A stretch of DNA of 64,000 nt from Aureimonas phyllosphaerae. GTDB taxonomy: Bacteria; Pseudomonadota; Alphaproteobacteria; Rhizobiales; Rhizobiaceae. The translations under genes and the position numbers were made by a program. How positions within the stretch are numbered: position 1 is the stretch's first letter; each line of letters begins with the position of its first letter. This document shows positions 36,966-46,399 of this stretch, one piece after another. Where the stretch lies: contig NZ_FOOA01000010.1 in the NCBI RefSeq assembly GCF_900113065.1, positions 1 through 64,000 on the forward strand. The letters run 5' to 3'. The notes under the pieces were generated by a model. That model was given only the letters and a program-made list of their open reading frames with translations, searched no databases and was not told the origin of the DNA.

Positions 36966-37123
36966 GTCGGCTCCATGACGGCGGCGCCCGGCGCGAAACC
37001 GTGACACCTCTCTAGACGTTAACGGATTTGCCCTCGGGCGCTCGCGTGGTAAGGGCCGTCCCGCGAACGATTTGAGACAAGTTGGAACGGCGGCGGCATA
37101 CCGTTCCCCAACCGGACGGATCA

Positions 37124-37657
37124 ATGGACACGGTGAAGACCTATTTCGGCAAGGACGAGATTCTGGCATGCGGCCGGGGCGAGCTCTTCGGCGCGGGCAA
37201 CGCGCAGCTCCCCCTGCCGCCGATGCTGATGTTCGACCGGATCACCGAGGTCACCACCGACGGCGGCGAGTTCGGCAAGGGCTCGATCCGCGCCGAGTTC
37301 GACGTCTCGCCCGACCTCTGGTTCTTCGACTGCCACTTCAAGGGCGATCCGGTGATGCCGGGCTGCCTCGGCCTCGACGCGCTCTGGCAGCTGACGGGCT
37401 TCTATCTCGGCTGGCTCGGCGAGCCCGGCCGCGGCCGCGCGCTCGGCGTCGGCGAGGTCAAGTTCACCGGCCAGGTGACGCCCAAGGTCAAGCTCGTGGA
37501 ATACGGCGTCGACTTTCGCCGCGTGATGCGCTCCAAGCTCAAGCTCGGCATCGCCGAGGGCTGGATGAAGGCGGACGGCGTCGTCATCTATCAGGCGAGC
37601 AACCTGCGCGTCGGCCTGTTCCAGGACGAGCAGGCGGACGAGACGGCCGGCGGCTGA
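37124..37657 (+). CDS. fabA: 3-hydroxydecanoyl-ACP dehydratase/isomerase
   Basis: This enzyme introduces the double bond in anaerobic unsaturated fatty acid synthesis. The 177 residues start at the ATG at 37124. The active His lies in [13 protein letters not shown], with the catalytic Asp in [15 protein letters not shown] on the neighbouring helix. Length fits FabA rather than FabZ. First gene of fabA-fabB-fabI. Confidence 0.97.
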   Translation: MDTVKTYFGKDEILACGRGELFGAGNAQLPLPPMLMFDRITEVTTDGGEFGKGSIRAEFDVSPDLWFFDCHFKGDPVMPGCLGLDALWQLTGFYLGWLGEPGRGRALGVGEVKFTGQVTPKVKLVEYGVDFRRVMRSKLKLGIAEGWMKADGVVIYQASNLRVGLFQDEQADETAGG

Positions 37658-37714
37658 TATCCGCCCGCCCATCGAAGAATCCGGGTCCTTGAGACCCTTG
37701 CAAGGGAGTTTGCC

Positions 37715-38938
37715 ATGCGGCGCGTCGTCGTGACCGGAATGGGCATCGTGTCCTCGATCGGCAACGATCTGAACGAGGTCACCGCCTCGCTGCGCGAGGC
37801 GAAGTCGGGCATCAGCTTCGCCCAGGACTTTGCCGACAACGGCTTCCGCTGCCGCGTCTGGGGCAAGCCCGAGATCGACGTCTCGGACATGGTGGACCGG
37901 CGCGCCATGCGCTTCCTCAGCCAGGGCGGCGCGTGGAACCACGTCGCCATGCGCCAAGCCATCGCCGACTCAGGGCTGCCCGAGAGCGACGTATCCGGCA
38001 ACGAGCGCACCGGCATCATCATGGGTTCGGGCGGTCCCTCGACGCGCACCCTGATCGAGGCCGCCGACATCACCCGCAAGAACAACTCGCCGAAGCGCAT
38101 CGGGCCCTTCGCCGTGCCGAAGGCGATGTCGTCGACGGCCTCCGCGACGCTTGCGACCTGGTTCAAGATCCACGGCGTCAACTACTCGATCTCGTCGGCC
38201 TGCTCGACCTCGGCGCACTGCATCGGCAACGCCGCCGAGATGATCCAGTGGGGCAAGCAGGACGTGATGTTCGCGGGCGGCCACGAGGACCTCGACTGGA
38301 CGATGTCGAACCTCTTCGACGCCATGGGCGCCATGTCCTCGGACTTCAACGGCCGTCCGTCGGTCGCCTCGCGCGCCTACGACAAGAACCGCGACGGCTT
38401 CGTCATCGCCGGCGGCGCGGGCGTCGTGGTGCTCGAGGAGTACGAGCGGGCGGTGGCGCGCGGCGCCAAGATCTACGCCGAACTCGTCGGCTACGGCGCG
38501 ACCTCGGACGGCTACGACATGGTGGCCCCGTCCGGCGAGGGCGCGATCCGTTGCATGCGCCAGGCGCTGTCCACCGTGAAAGGCCGGGTCGACTATGTGA
38601 ACACGCACGGCACCTCGACGCCGGTCGGCGACTCGAAGGAGATCGGCGCGATCCGCGAGGTGTTCGGCGACGACATGCCGTTCGTCCAATCGACCAAGTC
38701 GCTGACCGGCCATTCGCTGGGCGCGGCGGGCGCGCAGGAGGCGATCTACTCGCTCCTGATGATGCAGGCCGGCTTCATCGGCGAGAGCGCCCATATCGAG
38801 GAGCTCGACCCCGAATTCGAGGGCGTTCCGATCGTGCGCAAGCGCATCGACGACGCGAAGATCGACATTGCCCTGTCCAATTCGTTCGGCTTCGGCGGCA
38901 CCAACGCCACGCTTGTGTTCCAGCGCGTCGGCGCCTGA
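37715..38938 (+). CDS. fabB: 3-oxoacyl-ACP synthase I
   Basis: This condensing enzyme elongates unsaturated acyl chains. The 407 residues show the Cys-His-His triad: [19 protein letters not shown] (Cys), [11 protein letters not shown] and [15 protein letters not shown]. Located 57 bases after fabA, which matches the FabA-FabB unsaturated fatty acid route. Ends with the [13 protein letters not shown] loop. Confidence 0.97.
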   Translation: MRRVVVTGMGIVSSIGNDLNEVTASLREAKSGISFAQDFADNGFRCRVWGKPEIDVSDMVDRRAMRFLSQGGAWNHVAMRQAIADSGLPESDVSGNERTGIIMGSGGPSTRTLIEAADITRKNNSPKRIGPFAVPKAMSSTASATLATWFKIHGVNYSISSACSTSAHCIGNAAEMIQWGKQDVMFAGGHEDLDWTMSNLFDAMGAMSSDFNGRPSVASRAYDKNRDGFVIAGGAGVVVLEEYERAVARGAKIYAELVGYGATSDGYDMVAPSGEGAIRCMRQALSTVKGRVDYVNTHGTSTPVGDSKEIGAIREVFGDDMPFVQSTKSLTGHSLGAAGAQEAIYSLLMMQAGFIGESAHIEELDPEFEGVPIVRKRIDDAKIDIALSNSFGFGGTNATLVFQRVGA

Positions 38939-38951
38939 GGAAGCTTCCCTG

Positions 38952-39794
38952 ATGACCGGACTGATGACGGGCAAGCGCGGCCTCGTGATGGGCGTCGCCA
39001 ACCACAATTCGATCGCCTGGGGCGCGGCGCGCTCGCTCGCGGCCCAGGGCGCAGAGATCGCCTTCAGCTACCAGGGCGAGGCGTTCGGCAAGCGGCTGCG
39101 CCCGCTCGCCGCCGAGATCGGCTCGACCCTTCTCGTCGATTGCGACGTCGAGGACATCGCCTCGGTCGACGCCCTGTTCGAGACGCTGAAGGCCGAGTGG
39201 GGGTCGATCGACTTCGTGGTCCACGCCATCGGCTTCTCCGACAAGAACGAGTTGAAGGGCCTCTACGCCGACACGACGCGCGAGAACTTCACGCGCACCA
39301 TGGTGATCTCCTGCTTCTCGTTCACCGAGGTCGCCAAGCGCGCGGCCGCGATCATGAACGAGGGCGGCTCGATGGTGACGCTGACCTATGGCGGCTCGAT
39401 GCGCGTCATGCCGAACTACAACGTGATGGGCGTCGCGAAGGCCGCGCTGGAAGCCTCGGTGCGCTATCTCGCGGCCGATTTCGGCCCCCGCGACATCCGC
39501 GTCAACGCCGTCTCGGCCGGTCCCTTGCGCACGCTGGCGGGTGCGGGCGTCTCCGACGCGCGCCTGATGTTGAACTATCAGCGCCGCAACTCGCCGATGC
39601 GCCGCAACGTCACGCACGAGGAGGTCGGCAACTCGACGCTCTACCTCCTGTCCGACCTGTCGCGCGGCGTGACCGGGGAGATCCACTATGTCGATGCCGG
39701 CTACAACATCATGTCGATGCCCGCGCTGGACGAATTGAAGGCGCAGGAGCGCCGGGCCGAGATCGCTGGCGAGGTGGACCCGGCCACCGCCTGA
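38952..39794 (+). CDS. fabI: Enoyl-ACP reductase (NADH)
   Basis: This is the final reducing step of each fatty acid elongation cycle. The 280 residues begin MTGLMTGKRGLVMGVANHNSIAWG. The short-chain dehydrogenase-like Tyr-x6-Lys pair is in YNVMGVAKAALEA, the AGPLRTLAGAGVSD segment is FabI-specific. Start at 38952, 13 bases after fabB. FabI is the known target of diazaborine and triclosan in this family. Confidence 0.96.
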   Translation: MTGLMTGKRGLVMGVANHNSIAWGAARSLAAQGAEIAFSYQGEAFGKRLRPLAAEIGSTLLVDCDVEDIASVDALFETLKAEWGSIDFVVHAIGFSDKNELKGLYADTTRENFTRTMVISCFSFTEVAKRAAAIMNEGGSMVTLTYGGSMRVMPNYNVMGVAKAALEASVRYLAADFGPRDIRVNAVSAGPLRTLAGAGVSDARLMLNYQRRNSPMRRNVTHEEVGNSTLYLLSDLSRGVTGEIHYVDAGYNIMSMPALDELKAQERRAEIAGEVDPATA

Positions 39795-39800
39795 CGCAAG

Positions 39801-40457
39801 TCAGATCTGGCGGAGACGCTCGGCGATCTCCGCCATCGACCCGAAGACATGGTCGGCCCCGGCGGCCCGAAGCGCATCCGCCGCCGCAGGCCCCATGTGG
39901 CTCGCGCCGGTATAGCCGATGGCCGTCATCCCGGCGGTCTTGGCGGCCGTGATCCCGAAGCGCGAATCCTCGATGACGACGCAGCGGCCGGGATCGACGC
40001 CCATGCGCGCGCTCGCATGAAGGAAGAGGTCCGGCGCCGGCTTGCCGCGCCGGACTTCGGACGCCGAGAACACCGCATCCTCCGGAAAGTAGGCGTCGAG
40101 CCCGCTGACGCGGAGGCTGAGGCGCAGGCGGTCGGGGTGCGAGGAGGAGGCGACGCAGCGGCGAAGGTCCGAGGCGGCGAGAAGCTCGACGACACCCTCG
40201 CAGGGCTTGAGCCGCTCGCGGAACACCGCCGCCGTCGCCGGCCAGAGATCGGCCTCCGCGCCCGGCGGCAGCGCCCGGCCCGTGCTGGCTGCGAGCGCCG
40301 CCAGCCCGTCCACCGTCTTCATGCCGATGATGGAGGCAAAGAGCGCCCGCGACACCTCGATCCCATGCGCCTCGTGCAGCGCGATCAGCGCCTCGCCTGC
40401 GAGATGCTCGCTATCGACCAGCACGCCGTCGCAGTCGAAGATGACGAGATCGGGCAC
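39801..40457 (-). CDS. HAD-superfamily phosphatase (subfamily IA)
   Basis: This is a small phosphatase of 218 residues starting with a GTG (40455-40457), nine bases after the upstream hydrolase stop. Motif I is FDCDGVLVDSE, motif II is VASSSHP, motif III Lys in RRGKPAPDLFLHAS and motif IV is VIEDSRFGITAAKTAGM. A helical cap between motifs I and II is of the beta-phosphoglucomutase/phosphoglycolate phosphatase type. Substrate unknown. A weak ribosome site makes the start the least certain part. Confidence 0.88.
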   Translation of the reverse strand: MPDLVIFDCDGVLVDSEHLAGEALIALHEAHGIEVSRALFASIIGMKTVDGLAALAASTGRALPPGAEADLWPATAAVFRERLKPCEGVVELLAASDLRRCVASSSHPDRLRLSLRVSGLDAYFPEDAVFSASEVRRGKPAPDLFLHASARMGVDPGRCVVIEDSRFGITAAKTAGMTAIGYTGASHMGPAAADALRAAGADHVFGSMAEIAERLRQI

Positions 40458-40465
40458 GCCCGGTC

Positions 40466-41146
40466 TCAAGCGAAGCGCGCGCGGATCGCGGCGGCGACCC
40501 GCATCGGTGCCTCGAGGCTCGGCAGGTGCCCGCACTCCTCCAGAAGCATGAACTCCGCGTCGGGCATCGCCTCCGCCATCGCGCGCCCGGCGTCCGGCGC
40601 GGAGAAGCTGTCCGCCTCCCCCCAGACGAGAAGCGAGCGGCAGGCGAGGCGCTGGAGGTCCGCCGTGCGGTCGGGCCGCGTCATCAGCGCCTCGTTCTGG
40701 GCAAGAAGCCGGTCGATGCCGGCGCGTGCGGCCATCGCGCGGAAGATGTCGGCCGCCTCCTGGCCGCGCCCGTCCGGCTCGTAGACGATCGCACGCGCCA
40801 TGTCCTCCAGCATCTCCGCCCCGCCGTCCGCCTCGATCGCCGCGCGGCGGCGGTCGAACGGCTCGCGGCTCGCCGGCCCCTGCGGCGCAGCTCCCATGAC
40901 CACGAGGCCCCGGACCAGCGAAGGCGCGGCCAGCGCCGCCTCGCGCGCCACATGCCCGCCGAACGACGTGCCGGCGACGATAAACGGCTTGCCCTCTGCC
41001 GCGTCCACGACCTCGCGGGCGCAGGCCGCCATGTCGGGCGCGGCCGGCACCACCGTGCGGCAGTCGAAGTCGGGCCGCAGGAGCGCGATCAACGGCTCGT
41101 AGAGATCGCCGTCGCAGGCGAAGGCGGGCACGAGGATCAGGCGCAT
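40466..41146 (-). CDS. Alpha/beta-hydrolase fold protein
   Basis: This is a 226-residue serine hydrolase. The nucleophile elbow GTSFGGH, the acid in LVWGEADSFSAPDAG and the C-terminal catalytic His in EECGHLPSLEAP form the triad. The ATG at 41144-41146 is favoured by GGAG five bases upstream; GTG at 41152 is an alternative. It lies before the HAD gene on the same strand. No specific substrate can be assigned. Confidence 0.9.
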   Translation of the reverse strand: MRLILVPAFACDGDLYEPLIALLRPDFDCRTVVPAAPDMAACAREVVDAAEGKPFIVAGTSFGGHVAREAALAAPSLVRGLVVMGAAPQGPASREPFDRRRAAIEADGGAEMLEDMARAIVYEPDGRGQEAADIFRAMAARAGIDRLLAQNEALMTRPDRTADLQRLACRSLLVWGEADSFSAPDAGRAMAEAMPDAEFMLLEECGHLPSLEAPMRVAAAIRARFA

Positions 41147-41294
41147 GGACACTCCAGCGGTCGGGATGGAGGCTCTGATCTAGGGCACGGGCTTGAGGAT
41201 GCGATGACAGCCCCGCCGTTGCCGCCGAGGCGGCGCGGGTCTAAAGCGAAGGCGAAACGCCCCTCCCCCCCACCCTACGCTCTCGGAACCCATC

Positions 41295-42347
41295 ATGCAG
41301 CAACGACCGCTCGGGCGCACGGATCTGCGCGTCAGCCGGATCTGCCTCGGCACCATGACCTTCGGCGAACAGAACACCGAAGGCGAAGCGCACGAGCAGC
41401 TCGACCGCGCCGTGGAGCGCGGCGTCAACTTCCTCGACGCGGCCGAGCTCTATCCGATCCCGCCCAAGGCCGAGACGCAGGGGCGCACGGAGGCCTATAT
41501 CGCCTCGTGGCTGCGGGCGCGCGGCAACCGCGACCGCATGGTGATCGCGACCAAGGTCGTCGGCCGCTCCACCTCGACCTGGTTCCGCGCCGACGGTTCG
41601 GAGCCGCGCCTCGACCGTCGCAATGTCGTCGAAGCCGTCGAGGGGTCGCTGAGGCGCCTCGGCATCGACTGCATCGATCTCTACCAGATCCACTGGCCGG
41701 ACCGCCCAACCACGGGCTTCGGCTCGGTGCCGACGCGCTGGACGACGCCCGAAGCCGCCCTGGACGAGGTGGCGATCGAAGAGACGGCTGCAGTCTTCCA
41801 GGACCTCGTGCGGGACGGCAAGATCCGCCACGCCGGCCTGTCGAACGAGAGCGCCTGGGGCACGATGCGCTGGCTGACGCTTGCCGACGCCGGACGAGCG
41901 CCACGCATGGCGAGCATCCAGAACGCCTACAATCTCCTGAACCGCACGTTCGAGACGGCGCAGGCCGAGATCGCCGTGCGCGAAGGTGTCGGCCTCCTCG
42001 CCTACTCGCCGCTGGCGCAGGGCTATCTCACCGGCAAGTATGCCGGCGGCGCGCTTCCTGTGGGCTCGCGCAAGGCGCTGTTCGACCGGTTGCAGCGCTA
42101 CGAGAAGCACGGCACCGCGGAGGCCGTCGACGCCTATGTGGCGCTCGCCCGCGAGTTCGGTCTTGCCCCCGCCACCTTCGCGAACGCCTTCGTGCTGGCG
42201 CAGGACTTCGTCACGGCCTCGATCATCGGCGCGACGACGATGGCGCAGCTCGACGAGTGCCTCGCCGCCGAGGACGTTGAATGGACGGCGGAGATGCAGG
42301 ACGCGGTGGACGGCGTGCACCAGCGCGTCGGCAACCCGGCCCCTTAG
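41295..42347 (+). CDS. Aldo/keto reductase (Tas-like)
   Basis: This is an NADPH-dependent TIM-barrel reductase of 350 residues. Catalytic residues fit Asp-Tyr-Lys-His: NFLDAAELYP (Asp/Tyr), MVIATKVVG (Lys), YQIHWPDRPT (His). The long insert around FGSVPTRWTTPEA is typical of Tas/YeaE-like proteins. It ends five bases before the convergent ohrR stop. Substrate unknown. Confidence 0.94.
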   Translation: MQQRPLGRTDLRVSRICLGTMTFGEQNTEGEAHEQLDRAVERGVNFLDAAELYPIPPKAETQGRTEAYIASWLRARGNRDRMVIATKVVGRSTSTWFRADGSEPRLDRRNVVEAVEGSLRRLGIDCIDLYQIHWPDRPTTGFGSVPTRWTTPEAALDEVAIEETAAVFQDLVRDGKIRHAGLSNESAWGTMRWLTLADAGRAPRMASIQNAYNLLNRTFETAQAEIAVREGVGLLAYSPLAQGYLTGKYAGGALPVGSRKALFDRLQRYEKHGTAEAVDAYVALAREFGLAPATFANAFVLAQDFVTASIIGATTMAQLDECLAAEDVEWTAEMQDAVDGVHQRVGNPAP

Positions 42348-42351
42348 GCCT

Positions 42352-42822
42352 TCAGCCGTCGTTCGGGGCGGCGGCATCGCCGCCCCGCCCCGACACCGCG
42401 TCGCGCAGCCGGCGCGCATCCGCGGTCATCTCCCGCAGTCGGTCGAGGGGCAGTCCGGCCGACGCCACCAGCGCCTCTCCCAGGCAACGGCTGCGGTCGG
42501 CGAGGGCGCGGCCGGCCTCCGTCAGCCGCACGATGACCTGACGCGCGTCGACCGTATCGCGCTCGCGCGTCACGAACCCCGCCGACGCCAGACGCGTGAC
42601 CAGCGGGGTCATCGTGCTCGGCTCGAGATCCAGCCGGGCGGCTAGGTCGCCGACGCGCTGGCCGTCTTCCTCCCACAGGACCGACAGCGTCAGGTACTGC
42701 GGATAGGTGATGCCCCATTCGTCGAGGATCGGCTTGTAGAGCCGGCCGATCGCCATCGACGCGCCGTAGAGCGCAAAGCACAGATGGTCGTCGAGCGGCA
42801 GCGGCGGTTTCGCGCGCGTCAT
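42352..42822 (-). CDS. ohrR: MarR-family organic peroxide sensor OhrR
   Basis: This is a redox-sensing repressor of 156 residues. The peroxide-sensing Cys15 sits in DDHLCFALYGAS, as in OhrR. The winged helix-turn-helix includes LTLSVLWEEDGQRVGDLAARLDLEPSTMTPLV and a wing with ERDTVDARQV. A single reactive Cys suggests the one-Cys type. Divergent from ohr with a 125-base region holding two near-identical palindromic sites. Confidence 0.93.
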   Translation of the reverse strand: MTRAKPPLPLDDHLCFALYGASMAIGRLYKPILDEWGITYPQYLTLSVLWEEDGQRVGDLAARLDLEPSTMTPLVTRLASAGFVTRERDTVDARQVIVRLTEAGRALADRSRCLGEALVASAGLPLDRLREMTADARRLRDAVSGRGGDAAAPNDG

Positions 42823-42853
42823 GGCTTCAGCCTCGGTTCGGTCGGCATTTTGC

Positions 42854-42919
42854 TTATCACAATAATTTTCCGCTGGACAGGCGATAGCTTCCCCTCTACA
42901 TCTGCGTTTATCGCAATAA
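42854..42919. promoter_or_regulatory. Two OhrR operator candidates between ohrR and ohr
   Basis: TTATCACAATAA (42854-42865) and TTATCGCAATAA (42908-42919) are near-identical, AT-rich, imperfect palindromes in an otherwise GC-rich region. They are placed one near each divergent gene. MarR-type repressors bind such sites; direct evidence is lacking. Confidence 0.65.
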
Positions 42920-42947
42920 TCAATTGCGCCGAGAAGGAGAAGGTTCC

Positions 42948-43376
42948 ATGCCTGTCGACACGATCTACAAGACCCGCGCCACCGCGTCCGGTGGCGGCCG
43001 CGACGGCCATGTCCGCTCCGAGGACGGCAATCTCGACCTGAACCTCGTCGTCCCCAAGGAAATGGGCGGACCGGGCGGTGACGGCGCCAACCCGGAGAAG
43101 CTGTTCGCCGCCGGCTACTCCGCCTGCTTCCTCGGCGCCATGCGCGCCGTCTCCTCGAAGGTCGGCGTGAAGGTGCCGAACGATGCGACGGTGACCGCCG
43201 AGATCGGCTTCGGCCCGCGCTCGGAAGGCGGCTACGGCATCACCGCCGATCTGACGATCTCGCTGCCGGGCCTCGACCGCGCCGATGCGCAGAAGCTCGT
43301 CGACACCGCCCATCAGGTCTGCCCCTATTCCAATGCGACCCGCAACAACCTCGACGTCGGCCTGACGATCGTCTGA
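42948..43376 (+). CDS. ohr: Organic hydroperoxide resistance protein (OsmC/Ohr family)
   Basis: This is a thiol peroxidase that reduces organic hydroperoxides. The 142 residues begin MPVDTIYKTRATASGGG, with the two active cysteines Cys60 (FAAGYSACFLGAM) and Cys125 (AHQVCPYSNATR) at the expected spacing. The ATG at 42948 has GAGAAGGAG upstream. A terminator follows. Controlled presumably by the divergent ohrR. Confidence 0.96.
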   Translation: MPVDTIYKTRATASGGGRDGHVRSEDGNLDLNLVVPKEMGGPGGDGANPEKLFAAGYSACFLGAMRAVSSKVGVKVPNDATVTAEIGFGPRSEGGYGITADLTISLPGLDRADAQKLVDTAHQVCPYSNATRNNLDVGLTIV

Positions 43377-43398
43377 TCGCATCCGCGGCACTCGAGAC

Positions 43399-43432
43399 AA
43401 GGCCCCGGCGGACACCCCGCCGGGGCCTTTTC
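43399..43432 (+). terminator. Rho-independent terminator of ohr
   Basis: AAGGCCCCGGCGG (43399-43411) pairs with CCGCCGGGGCCTT (43417-43429) around ACACC and ends in TTTT. Confidence 0.93.
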
Positions 43433-43458
43433 GTTTCGCGGCGTTCCTTCGCCCAACG

Positions 43459-43486
43459 AAAAGGGGCGGCCCGTCGGCCGCCCCTT
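43459..43486 (-). terminator. Rho-independent terminator of pnp
   Basis: AAGGGGCGGCC (43461-43471) pairs with GGCCGCCCCTT (43476-43486). On the minus strand the stem is followed by TTTTCG. It lies about 25 bases after the pnp stop. Confidence 0.88.
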
Positions 43487-43509
43487 CGATCGTCACTAGC
43501 GAGACGGGA

Positions 43510-45645
43510 TTACTCCGCGTCGTCTTCCTTGGCGGGCTTCTTGATCTCCTCGCCGGTCGCCTGGTCGACGACCTTCATGGAGAGGCGGACCTTGCCGCGC
43601 TCGTCGAAGCCCATGAGCTTGACCCAGACCTTCTGGCCTTCCTTGACGACGTCCTGCGTCTTCTGGACGCGATCGGCGGCCAGTTGGCTGATGTGGACGA
43701 GACCGTCGCGCGAGCCGAAGAAGTTCACGAAGGCGCCGAACTCGACGCACTTCACCACCGTGCCCTCGTAAATCTCGCCGACTTCCGGCTCGGCCACGAT
43801 CGAGTGGATCCACTTCTTGGCCGCCTCGATCTCCTTGCCGGAGGACGAGGCGATCTTCACGGTGCCGTCGTCCTCGATGTTGATCTTGGCACCGGTCTTC
43901 TCGACGATCTCGCGGATCACCTTGCCGCCCGAGCCGATCACGTCGCGGATCTTGTCGGTCGGGATCTGCATGACCTCGATGCGCGGGGCGAACTCGCCGA
44001 GCTCGGCGCGGGCCGAACCCAGCGCCTTGTTCATCTCGGCGAGGATGTGCTCGCGACCGCCCTTGGCCTGCTCGAGGGCGATCTTCATGATCTCCTCGGT
44101 GATGCCCTGGATCTTGATGTCCATCTGCAGCGAGGTGATGCCCCGGTCGGTGCCGGCCACCTTGAAGTCCATGTCGCCGAGGTGGTCCTCGTCGCCGAGG
44201 ATGTCGGACAGGACCGCGAAGCGCTCACCCTCGAGGATGAGGCCCATGGCAATACCGGCCACCGGTCGCGCCAGCGGCACGCCGGCGTCCATCAGTGCGA
44301 GGGAGGTGCCGCAGACGGTCGCCATCGAGGACGAGCCGTTCGACTCGGTCACTTCCGAGACGGCGCGGATCGTGTAGGGGAAGGCTTCCTTGGCCGGCAG
44401 CATCGGGCGGATGGCGCGCCAGGCGAGCTTGCCATGGCCGATCTCGCGGCGGCCGGGCGAGCCCATGCGGCCCGTCTCGCCGACCGAGTACGGGGGGAAG
44501 TTGTAGTGAAGGAGGAAGGTCTCCTTGTAGGTGCCGGTCAAGCTGTCGACGTACTGCTCGTCCTCGCCGGTGCCGAGCGTGGCCACGACCAGCGCCTGCG
44601 TCTCGCCGCGCGTGAAGAGCGCCGAACCGTGGGTGCGCGGCAGGATGCCGGCCTCGGAAACGATCTGGCGGACGGTTGACAGGTCGCGGCCGTCGATGCG
44701 GCTCTTGGTGTCGAGGATGTTCCAACGCACGATCTTGGCCTGGAGCTCCTTGAAGACGGTGCCGACGTCTTCCTTCGGAGCCTTCGGGTCCTGACCCTCG
44801 GGCAGGAAGTGCGCCATGACCTTCGCCTTCACCGCGTCGACGGCGGCGTAGCGGGCCTGCTTGTCGGTGTTCTTGTAGGCGTCGCGCAGTTCCGCCTCGG
44901 CAAGGCCCAGCATCTCGCTCTCGAGCGCCGAGTGATCGGGCACCGTGTGGTTGCGCGGCTCCTTGGCGGCGTGCTCGGCGAGCTTGATGATCGCCTCGAT
45001 CACCGGCTGGAAGCCCTTGTGACCGAACATGACGGCGCCGAGCATCGTCTCTTCGTCGAGCTCGTGCGCCTCGGATTCCACCATCAGCACCGCGTCCTGC
45101 GTGCCGGCGACCACGAGGTCGAGCTTGGACTCGCCCATCTCGTCGACATGCGGGTTCAGCTTGAATTCGCCGTTGATGTAGCCGACGCGCGCGCCGCCGA
45201 TCGGGCCCATGAAGGGCACGCCGGACAGCGTCAGCGCCGCGGAGGCCGCGACCATCGCCAGGACGTCCGGGTCGTTCTCGAGGTCATGCTGCAGGACGGT
45301 GACGACGACCTGCGTGTCGTTCTTGTAGCCTTCCGCAAAGAGCGGGCGGATCGGACGGTCGATCAGGCGCGAGACCAGCGTTTCCTTCTCGGAGGGACGG
45401 CCCTCGCGCTTGAAGTAGCCGCCCGGGATCTTGCCGGCGGCGAACGCCTTTTCCTGGTAGTTGACGGTCAGCGGGAAGAAATCGAAGCCGGGTTTGGGGG
45501 CCTTGGCCGAGACGACGGTCGCGAGCACGGCGGTCTCGCCGTAGGTGGCGAGCACCGCGCCGTCGGCCTGACGGGCGATCTTGCCGGTTTCGAGGGTCAG
45601 CGTGCGGCCGCCCCATTCGATCTCGACCTTATGGGTATTGAACAT
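43510..45645 (-). CDS. pnp: Polyribonucleotide nucleotidyltransferase
   Basis: PNPase is a phosphorolytic 3'-5' exoribonuclease and degradosome component. The 711 residues comprise two RNase PH domains (first with [22 protein letters not shown], second with [22 protein letters not shown]), a KH domain ([16 protein letters not shown]) and an S1 domain ([20 protein letters not shown]). The start at 45643-45645 ([14 protein letters not shown]) was chosen as the upstream extension is unconserved. Downstream of rpsO as usual. Confidence 0.97.
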   Translation of the reverse strand: MFNTHKVEIEWGGRTLTLETGKIARQADGAVLATYGETAVLATVVSAKAPKPGFDFFPLTVNYQEKAFAAGKIPGGYFKREGRPSEKETLVSRLIDRPIRPLFAEGYKNDTQVVVTVLQHDLENDPDVLAMVAASAALTLSGVPFMGPIGGARVGYINGEFKLNPHVDEMGESKLDLVVAGTQDAVLMVESEAHELDEETMLGAVMFGHKGFQPVIEAIIKLAEHAAKEPRNHTVPDHSALESEMLGLAEAELRDAYKNTDKQARYAAVDAVKAKVMAHFLPEGQDPKAPKEDVGTVFKELQAKIVRWNILDTKSRIDGRDLSTVRQIVSEAGILPRTHGSALFTRGETQALVVATLGTGEDEQYVDSLTGTYKETFLLHYNFPPYSVGETGRMGSPGRREIGHGKLAWRAIRPMLPAKEAFPYTIRAVSEVTESNGSSSMATVCGTSLALMDAGVPLARPVAGIAMGLILEGERFAVLSDILGDEDHLGDMDFKVAGTDRGITSLQMDIKIQGITEEIMKIALEQAKGGREHILAEMNKALGSARAELGEFAPRIEVMQIPTDKIRDVIGSGGKVIREIVEKTGAKINIEDDGTVKIASSSGKEIEAAKKWIHSIVAEPEVGEIYEGTVVKCVEFGAFVNFFGSRDGLVHISQLAADRVQKTQDVVKEGQKVWVKLMGFDERGKVRLSMKVVDQATGEEIKKPAKEDDAE

Positions 45646-45923
45646 GCGATAGGCCTCGTGTCTGCGCCGCGATGGATCGCGGCCGGGCAAAGGGAAACGC
45701 GCATGGGCAAGACGGCGGGAGGCTTCCGGTCGCGGCGCGGCTAGAGGTCAGCGGCGCCCGGGCACGATGGGTTCCGTCCGGCGCGCGGCCGTCGGGATCA
45801 TGCCGGGAAGCATCCGGCAATCCTGCCCCATGAGCGTTGGGCTCTCTGGCGCGGCGCTCGTCTGAGCCGCCGGCCGGGACAGGCTTTCCCCGCCGGGGCG
45901 GGAGAAGCTGGTTCGAAATGCGG
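45646..45923. other. rpsO-pnp intergenic region
   Basis: No gene is supported. It follows a strong hairpin after rpsO and must contain the pnp leader and possibly a promoter. In enterobacteria this interval is cut by RNase III and used for pnp autocontrol; the same is possible here but not shown. Confidence 0.5.
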
Positions 45924-45955
45924 GCGCGGCGCTCAAGGACCCTTGAGCGCCGCGC
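45924..45955 (-). terminator. Perfect 15-bp hairpin downstream of rpsO
   Basis: GCGCGGCGCTCAAGG (45924-45938) and CCTTGAGCGCCGCGC (45941-45955) are perfect complements with almost no spacer. It lies just after the rpsO stop. On the minus strand no long T-run follows, so it may be an intrinsic terminator of modest strength or an RNA processing site. Confidence 0.75.
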
Positions 45956-45967
45956 CGAATGACGGAT

Positions 45968-46237
45968 TTAGCGACGCAGGCCGAGACGGCCGATCAGCGC
46001 GGTGTAGCGCTCTTCCTCGCGCTCCTTCAGGTAGTCGAGGAGGCGGCGACGCTGGGACACCATCTTGAGAAGGCCACGACGCGAGTGGTTGTCCTTCTTG
46101 TGGCCCTTGAAGTGTTCGGTCAGGTTGGCGATGCGCTCCGACAGAAGGGCGACCTGCACCTCGGGCGAACCGGTGTCGCCTTCCTTGGTGCCGTATTCCT
46201 TCATGAGTTCGGCTTTGCGCTCGAGCGTGATCGACAT
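45968..46237 (-). CDS. rpsO: 30S ribosomal protein S15
   Basis: S15 is a primary 16S rRNA-binding protein, 89 residues. It contains [53 protein letters not shown] and ends RLGLRR. The ATG at 46235-46237 has AAGGGAT upstream. Located between truB and pnp as in most bacteria. Confidence 0.98.
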   Translation of the reverse strand: MSITLERKAELMKEYGTKEGDTGSPEVQVALLSERIANLTEHFKGHKKDNHSRRGLLKMVSQRRRLLDYLKEREEERYTALIGRLGLRR

Positions 46238-46399
46238 CGGATATCCCTTTCTTGGAGCATTTGGAGGGTTGGGACGCCCGAGCCGGGATGTCGTCCAGCC
46301 AGGGCCATGAAGCGACGCCCGGACTGAACGGCCGGGCACGCGAGGCGGGTATAGGCGCATTCCGCGGGGAATGCCAGCCCGGAACGGAAGGGGCTCGTT

